A stretch of DNA of 34,951 bases, taken from assembly GCA_011390165.1 (NCBI GenBank), contig JAABSV010000041.1, positions 1 to 34,951 on the forward strand, written 5' to 3'. Shown piece after piece: positions 31,128 to 34,951 of this stretch. This stretch comes from Desulfobulbaceae bacterium. GTDB lineage: Bacteria > Desulfobacterota > Desulfobulbia > Desulfobulbales > Desulfocapsaceae. Below the pieces are notes generated by a model. That model was not told the origin of the DNA. It did not search any database and saw nothing but the letters and a program-made list of their open reading frames with translations. Position numbers and translations under genes: made by a program. Numbering within the stretch: the stretch's first letter is position 1; each line of letters starts with the position of its first letter.

Positions 31128-32540
31128 GTGCCGACGATACAACCGATCATCCTGGCCGGGGGAACCGGCTCCAGGCTGTGGCCCCTGTCTCGGGAACTCT
31201 ACCCGAAGCAGCTCCTCCGCCTGACCGGCGAGGCCTCGCTGCTGCAGACCACCCTCAATCGGCTCCGCTCGTTGCCGGCGGCCCTGCCACCCCTGGTGGT
31301 GGTGGGTGAAGAGCACCGTTTCATCACCCTGAGCCAGGTGGAGGAATTGGCCCTGCCTGGCCCCTGCACCATCCTCCTCGAACCGGTGGGGCGCAACACC
31401 GCCCCGGCGATCTGTGCCGCCGCCGAATACTGCCGCCCGGCCGGTGACGAAGTGGTCTTGCTGGTCCTTCCCGCCGACCACATCGTCACCAATACCGAGG
31501 CCTTTACCGCGGCGGTTCTCCGGGCGGCTGAACTGGCCGCCGCCGGTGGGGTGGTCACCTTTGGCATCGCCCCGGACCGACCAGAGACCGGCTACGGCTA
31601 TATCGAGCGGGGGGAGGGGGACAGTGTCGCCTCGTTCCGGGAGAAACCGGCCCTGGCCGAGGCCCGCAAGTACCTGGCCGACGGCGACTATTTCTGGAAC
31701 AGCGGCATGTTTGCCTTCACCACTGCCACCCTGCTCCGGGAGATGGGCGAGCATGCCCCGGAGATTGTCGCCTGCATGAAAGAGGCGGTGGCCGACGGGG
31801 TGCGTGACAGCCGCTTCTTCCGCCTGGCCAAAGGTGCGATGCAGCGTTGCCCGGAAGACTCCATCGATTACGCCCTGATGGAAAAGACGTCGGCGGCGCA
31901 GGTGGTGGTGGCCGAGATGGGCTGGAGCGACATCGGCTCCTGGCAGGCACTCTGGGAGGTCCTCGACAAGGACCCCGACGGCAACGTCTGTCAGGGTGAT
32001 ATCCTCCTCGAAGAGACCAGAAACTGTCTGGTCCGTTCAGAGAGCATGCTGGTGGCGGCGGTGGGGTTGGAGGATACCCTGGTGGTGGAGACCGCCGATG
32101 CCATCCTGGTGGCACCCCTCTCCCGCTCGCAGGAGGTGAAGCAGGTGGTCAACCGGCTGAAGAGGGAGCGGCGCAAGGAGTTCAGCCTGCACCGGACCGT
32201 CTACCGGCCCTGGGGGAGCTATACCGTCCTTGAGGAGCAGCACCGTTTTCAGATCAAGCGGATCACCGTCTACCCGGGGGCAAAGCTCTCCCTGCAGATG
32301 CACCACCACCGCCATGAGCACTGGGTGATTGTCACCGGTACCGCCCTGGTGGTCAATGGCGAGGAGGAGATTCTTCTCTACGAAAACCAGGCCACCTACA
32401 TCCCCGCCGGCACCCGACACCGGCTGGAAAACCCCGGGGTGATCGCCCTGGAACTGATCGAGGTGCAGATCGGCAGCTATCTCGGCGAGGATGACATCGT
32501 CCGCTTCGAGGATGTCTACGGTCGGGATGCCGGTGGCTGA
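31128..32540 (+). CDS. manC: Bifunctional mannose-1-phosphate guanylyltransferase / mannose-6-phosphate isomerase
   Basis: The product has 470 residues from a GTG at 31128 with GAAGAGGG upstream. The guanylyltransferase domain (about 1-290) has IILAGGTGSRLWPLSRELYP (8-27), VLPADHIV and FWNSGMF. The type II isomerase cupin (about 350-465) has FQIKRITVYPGAKLSLQMHH, HEHWVIVTGTA and YIPAGTRHRLENPG, including the metal-site histidines. The enzyme makes GDP-mannose and supplies mannose-6-phosphate from fructose-6-phosphate, for polysaccharide or glycan synthesis. With the preceding mutase it covers the whole route to GDP-mannose. Its last 25 bp overlap the convergent PilZ gene. Confidence 0.94.
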   Translation: MPTIQPIILAGGTGSRLWPLSRELYPKQLLRLTGEASLLQTTLNRLRSLPAALPPLVVVGEEHRFITLSQVEELALPGPCTILLEPVGRNTAPAICAAAEYCRPAGDEVVLLVLPADHIVTNTEAFTAAVLRAAELAAAGGVVTFGIAPDRPETGYGYIERGEGDSVASFREKPALAEARKYLADGDYFWNSGMFAFTTATLLREMGEHAPEIVACMKEAVADGVRDSRFFRLAKGAMQRCPEDSIDYALMEKTSAAQVVVAEMGWSDIGSWQALWEVLDKDPDGNVCQGDILLEETRNCLVRSESMLVAAVGLEDTLVVETADAILVAPLSRSQEVKQVVNRLKRERRKEFSLHRTVYRPWGSYTVLEEQHRFQIKRITVYPGAKLSLQMHHHRHEHWVIVTGTALVVNGEEEILLYENQATYIPAGTRHRLENPGVIALELIEVQIGSYLGEDDIVRFEDVYGRDAGG

Positions 32541-32887
32541 GCCTTCTGCCTGGCGTGGAAGGCCTCGACGTATTTGGCGATGATCCGGCGGTCTTCCCGG
32601 CTGATTTTGGCAAAGGTGACCCCGGAGACAAAGCGGCCCTCGCTCGGTCTGGCGTGGGTCGTCCGCCCCTCAAGATCGATCAGGTCGTCCTCCAGGCCGA
32701 TGGTGATGAGCAGACGGCAGTTGGTCTTCACCGGGTAGGTGGTCTCCAGCTTCAGGCCGTCGAGGCTGACATCAATGGTTCGGCCCATGGAATACCTGCC
32801 GGGGTTTCCTGCCTCGTCGAGTTCGATATAGTCGAGGAGATGCAGTGCCTCATAGCGGATGAACCGTCGGTGGTCTCGCTGTTTCAT
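32516..32887 (-). CDS. PilZ-domain protein (probable c-di-GMP receptor)
   Basis: The product has 123 residues. The two c-di-GMP-binding motifs are present: RRFIR (RxxxR, residues 7-11) and DVSLDG (DxSxxG, 39-44), with beta-barrel sequence between and after (GLKLETTYPV, GVTFAKIS). Single-domain PilZ proteins bind c-di-GMP and act on partners by contact, often in motility or exopolysaccharide control. The nearby rml/man genes make that plausible here, but this is inference. The frame is open to 32953; I took the ATG at 32887 because it overlaps the mtnA stop in ATGA form and the PilZ motif starts just after it. The 3' end overlaps manC by 25 bp on the opposite strand. Confidence 0.85.
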   Translation of the reverse strand: MKQRDHRRFIRYEALHLLDYIELDEAGNPGRYSMGRTIDVSLDGLKLETTYPVKTNCRLLITIGLEDDLIDLEGRTTHARPSEGRFVSGVTFAKISREDRRIIAKYVEAFHARQKAQPPASRP

Positions 32888-34029
32888 TTTTTGCTCACGC
32901 TCAAGTCTGTCCCTGTCGCCGCATCCCCCGGCCCTTCCGGAAAAAGTCGGCAAATGGCCTGCCGTTCTGCCGCCACCACCCCCCGCTCGGTGATCAAACC
33001 GGTTACCAGGCGGGCTGGGGTGATATCAAATCCGTAATTGGCCGCCCTGGTGCCCGGGGCGGTGAGGGTCACGGTTCGTATTGCTCCCTCCTCATCGCGG
33101 CCGAAGGTGGTGGTGATTTCCTCTTCTGCTCTCTGTTCTATCGGAATATCGTAGCCGTTGTCAAGGTTCCAGTCGAAAGTTGATGACGGCAGGGCCACAT
33201 AGAATGGGATATCGTTGTCCCAGGCGGCAAGGGCCTTCAGGTAGGTGCCGATTTTGTTGGCAACATCGCCGGTGTGGGTGGTCCGGTCGCTGCCCACCAG
33301 CACCAGGTCGACCAGGCCCTTCTGCATCAGGTGGCCGCCGCAGTTGTCGCAGATGAGGGTGCAGGCGACCCCCTCCTGTTGCAACTCCCAGGCGGTGAGC
33401 CGTGCCCCCTGGTTCCAGGGCCGGGTTTCGTCGACCCAGACATGGATGTCGAGCCCGGCATCGCGGGCGGCGTAGATCGGCGCGGTGGCGCTGCCGTAAT
33501 CGACAAAGGCCAGCCAGCCGGCGTTACAGTGGGTGAGGATGTGCACCGTTTTACCCCCCTTGCGCCGGCTGATCTCCTCCAGCAGCGGCAGGCCATGGAT
33601 GCCGATCCGTCGGCAGAAGTCGGCATCCTCGTCGGCGATGGCCTTTGCCGCCGCCAGGGCCAGTTGCCGTTTGCCGGCGGGCGTGGCCACCGTGCCGATG
33701 GCAGCCAGCATCCGCTCCACCGCCCACTGGAGATTGCGGGCGGTGGGCCGGCTACGCAGCAGTTCTGAGGCGGCCTCCCGAAGATAGGGATCCATCCCCT
33801 CGTCCGGGGCGGCCAGGGTGGCCAGATAGACGGCGAAGGCGGCGGCTGCCCCGATCAGCCCGGCACCGCGGACATGCATCTCGCTGATGGCGGCGCACAT
33901 CTGCTGGCAACTGGTCACCGTTTCGACCACAAAACGGTGGGGCAGCTGGCGCTGGTCGATCAGGCAGATCCGCCGGCTGTCGGTCGGGTCGGGCCAGATT
34001 GTCCGGTACTGTTCTCCGTTGACACGCAT
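32884..34029 (-). CDS. mtnA: S-methyl-5-thioribose-1-phosphate isomerase family protein
   Basis: The product has 381 residues, somewhat longer than the usual 340-350. Family motifs are VRGAGLIG (53-60), THCNAGWLA with catalytic-type Cys168, WVDETRPWNQGARLTAWEL and VGSDRTTHTGDVANKIGTY with Asp248. MtnA isomerises methylthioribose-1-phosphate to methylthioribulose-1-phosphate in methionine salvage; relatives act on ribose-1,5-bisphosphate or are eIF2B-like. Residues Cys168 and Asp248 support an active isomerase. No other methionine-salvage gene is near. It is translationally coupled to the PilZ gene by a 4-bp overlap. The ATG at 34029 lacks a strong ribosome site, and the upstream sequence shows no better in-frame start. 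Confidence 0.88.
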   Translation of the reverse strand: MRVNGEQYRTIWPDPTDSRRICLIDQRQLPHRFVVETVTSCQQMCAAISEMHVRGAGLIGAAAAFAVYLATLAAPDEGMDPYLREAASELLRSRPTARNLQWAVERMLAAIGTVATPAGKRQLALAAAKAIADEDADFCRRIGIHGLPLLEEISRRKGGKTVHILTHCNAGWLAFVDYGSATAPIYAARDAGLDIHVWVDETRPWNQGARLTAWELQQEGVACTLICDNCGGHLMQKGLVDLVLVGSDRTTHTGDVANKIGTYLKALAAWDNDIPFYVALPSSTFDWNLDNGYDIPIEQRAEEEITTTFGRDEEGAIRTVTLTAPGTRAANYGFDITPARLVTGLITERGVVAAERQAICRLFPEGPGDAATGTDLSVSKK

Positions 34030-34147
34030 GGGGTGGCTCGCGGCTGGTTATGGGTGGCTTGTTGGTGACTCCCGGGCCACTTGATCGGGTGTCACCTGCA
34101 GTCGATTCAAAAGGGTTGACTGTTGGTGCATACCGGCTTACCCGCCC

Positions 34148-34180
34148 TTGTCGGCAGGTTGTCGGCAGGTTGTCGGCAGG
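34148..34180 (+). repeat. Three tandem copies of an 11-bp repeat
   Basis: TTGTCGGCAGG occurs three times without interruption or mismatch. One unit equals about one helical turn, so three protein sites would lie on the same face of the DNA. Confidence 0.9.
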
Positions 34181-34336
34181 GCGAGTCGTCCTGGCCGCCA
34201 TTGTACCTTACCTGTGCCTCTGAGGCTCGAAAATTGGCGAGCGGGACAGTTCTTTGCGGCGCTGGTGGCAGATATGATCCTCTCTCCCTTTTATTTTCCC
34301 ACCCACTCGATACATTTTTGTGCAAAAAAATGACTG

Positions 34337-34358
34337 AAAAATACAAAAATGTATTTTT
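34337..34358. promoter_or_regulatory. A/T-rich perfect dyad
   Basis: AAAAATACA (34337-34345) and TGTATTTTT (34350-34358) are exact inverted repeats around AAAA. A related sequence, ATACATTTTTGT, lies 15-25 bp upstream. It could be an operator or a weak terminator; the A/T-rich stem makes an operator more likely. Confidence 0.4.
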
Positions 34359-34441
34359 TATGAAATTTCCTCTACCGTCTGTTTTAGAGCCCACACCCCG
34401 GTCTGCCGGCATTTTTTGCCGAGTTTTCGACCTCAATTTTC

Positions 34442-34457
34442 TGGCATGCCCCTTGAA
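34442..34457 (+). promoter_or_regulatory. Candidate sigma-54 promoter for the ammonium transporter
   Basis: TGGCAT-GCCCC-TTGAA matches TGGCAC-N5-TTGCA at the invariant -24 GG and in spacing, but has TTGA instead of TTGC at -12. It lies about 110 bp upstream of the transporter, and sigma-54 control of ammonium transporter genes is common. Confidence 0.5.
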
Positions 34458-34568
34458 GTGTACACCGATGGGCTGGTCTGTGCCTGCCGTGGCTCTGGCC
34501 GGCAGCCGGCCCTCTGCTCTGCATCGTTGCCGGTGCTTGTACACAAATTTTTTTCCTGGGGAGGGATT

Positions 34569-34951
34569 ATGGACAAGGCGGATACGGCATTTATTCTTGC
34601 AGCGGCCGGTCTGGTGCTGCTGATGACACCCGGACTGGCGCTTTTCTACGGTGGCATGGTTCGCCGCAAAAATGTGCTGGGGACCATAATGCAGAGCCTC
34701 ATTCTGATTTCTCTGATCAGTGTCGAATGGGTCTATATCGGCTATTCCATGGCCTTTGGCCCGACCATTGGTGGCATTGTCGGTGATCTCAGCTGGTTCG
34801 CCCTGAACGGGGTCGGCCATGCCCCCAGTGCCGACTATGCCACGACCATTCCCCAGACTGTGTTCATGATCTTCCAGTGCATGTTCGCCATCATCACTCC
34901 GGCCCTGATCAGCGGGGCCTTTGACGAGCGGGTCCGCTTCTTTCCCTTCCT
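34569..34951 (+). CDS. amt: Ammonium transporter (Amt family), 3' end beyond the window
   Basis: The visible 127 codons read MDKADTAFILAAAGLVLLMT, then GLALFYGGMVRRKNVLGTIMQS, the Amt signature of the first helices and loop. FMIFQCMFAIITPALISGAF, around helix 3, follows. Amt proteins are trimeric inner-membrane channels for ammonium, usually co-encoded with a PII regulator, which would lie outside this window. The ATG at 34569 has GGGGAGGG at 34558-34565. No cleaved signal peptide is evident, so the mature N-terminus is probably short. The upstream sigma-54-type promoter fits nitrogen control. The frame is open to the window edge and nothing suggests damage. Confidence 0.94.
   Translation, partial: MDKADTAFILAAAGLVLLMTPGLALFYGGMVRRKNVLGTIMQSLILISLISVEWVYIGYSMAFGPTIGGIVGDLSWFALNGVGHAPSADYATTIPQTVFMIFQCMFAIITPALISGAFDERVRFFPF

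Larger units (their letters stand above)
34030..34568. other. Divergent intergenic region before the ammonium transporter
   Basis: These 539 bp separate mtnA (-) from the ammonium transporter gene (+), and I see no gene in them. They contain a triple 11-bp repeat (34148-34180), an A/T-rich dyad (34337-34358), a small hairpin CGGCA/TGCCG around a T-run (34406-34420), and a sigma-54-type promoter candidate (34442-34457). The stretch 34300-34370 is clearly more A/T-rich than the surroundings. Confidence 0.55.

Noticed and set aside
34148..34180. CRISPR-like repeat
   Set aside because: The 11-bp units are directly adjacent with no spacers, so this is a simple tandem repeat.

Overview
The window is GC-rich, densely packed bacterial chromosome. 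It reads most naturally as an anaerobic, sulfur-metabolising Desulfobacterota (delta-proteobacterial, Desulfobulbales-like) organism. That placement is inference. It rests on an HdrCBA-MvhD-MetV-MetF locus, a three-domain secreted rhodanese, a TupABC tungstate importer, a two-CW sensor kinase and two apparent UGA/selenocysteine genes. I saw no rRNA, tRNA, prophage, IS element or CRISPR array.

Layout. 1-3343 (- strand): D-aminoacyl-tRNA deacylase followed by an M16C presequence-type protease that runs off the left edge. 3692-9191: tungstate/molybdate region, with an excisionase-type HTH/PBP-like regulator, tupA, a convergent MOT1-like oxyanion transporter, a 660-bp regulatory/repeat stretch, then tupB and tupC. 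9492-21116: one long same-strand array of MetF-like protein, PAS histidine kinase, hdrC, hdrB, a 1233-residue double hdrA, mvhD with an in-frame UGA, metV, metF, a CheY-like regulator and a receiver-PAS-kinase hybrid. 21260-22531: MFS transporter. 22916-24262: secreted triple rhodanese interrupted by an in-frame UGA. 24575-27585 (-): PhnD-like lipoprotein and a membrane histidine kinase. 27731-32540: nucleotide-sugar genes (rmlD, rmlA on -; phosphomannomutase and manC on +). 32516-34029 (-): mtnA and a PilZ protein. 34569-end: start of an ammonium transporter behind a candidate sigma-54 promoter.

How it fits together. HdrCBA-MvhD-MetV-MetF matches the composition of the flavin-based methylene-tetrahydrofolate reductase complex of the Wood-Ljungdahl pathway. 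Here it is embedded with three signalling proteins and a second, divergent MetF. The most notable result is that two genes, mvhD and the rhodanese, are each split by a single UGA. Each UGA sits exactly where relatives carry a cysteine, the reading frame continues on the far side, and a SECIS-like hairpin begins within 5-20 nt with its apical loop 20-21 nt downstream. I read both as selenoproteins that ordinary gene calling would truncate or split. Tungstate import nearby fits an organism that uses W/Se oxidoreductases, but no such enzyme is in the window.
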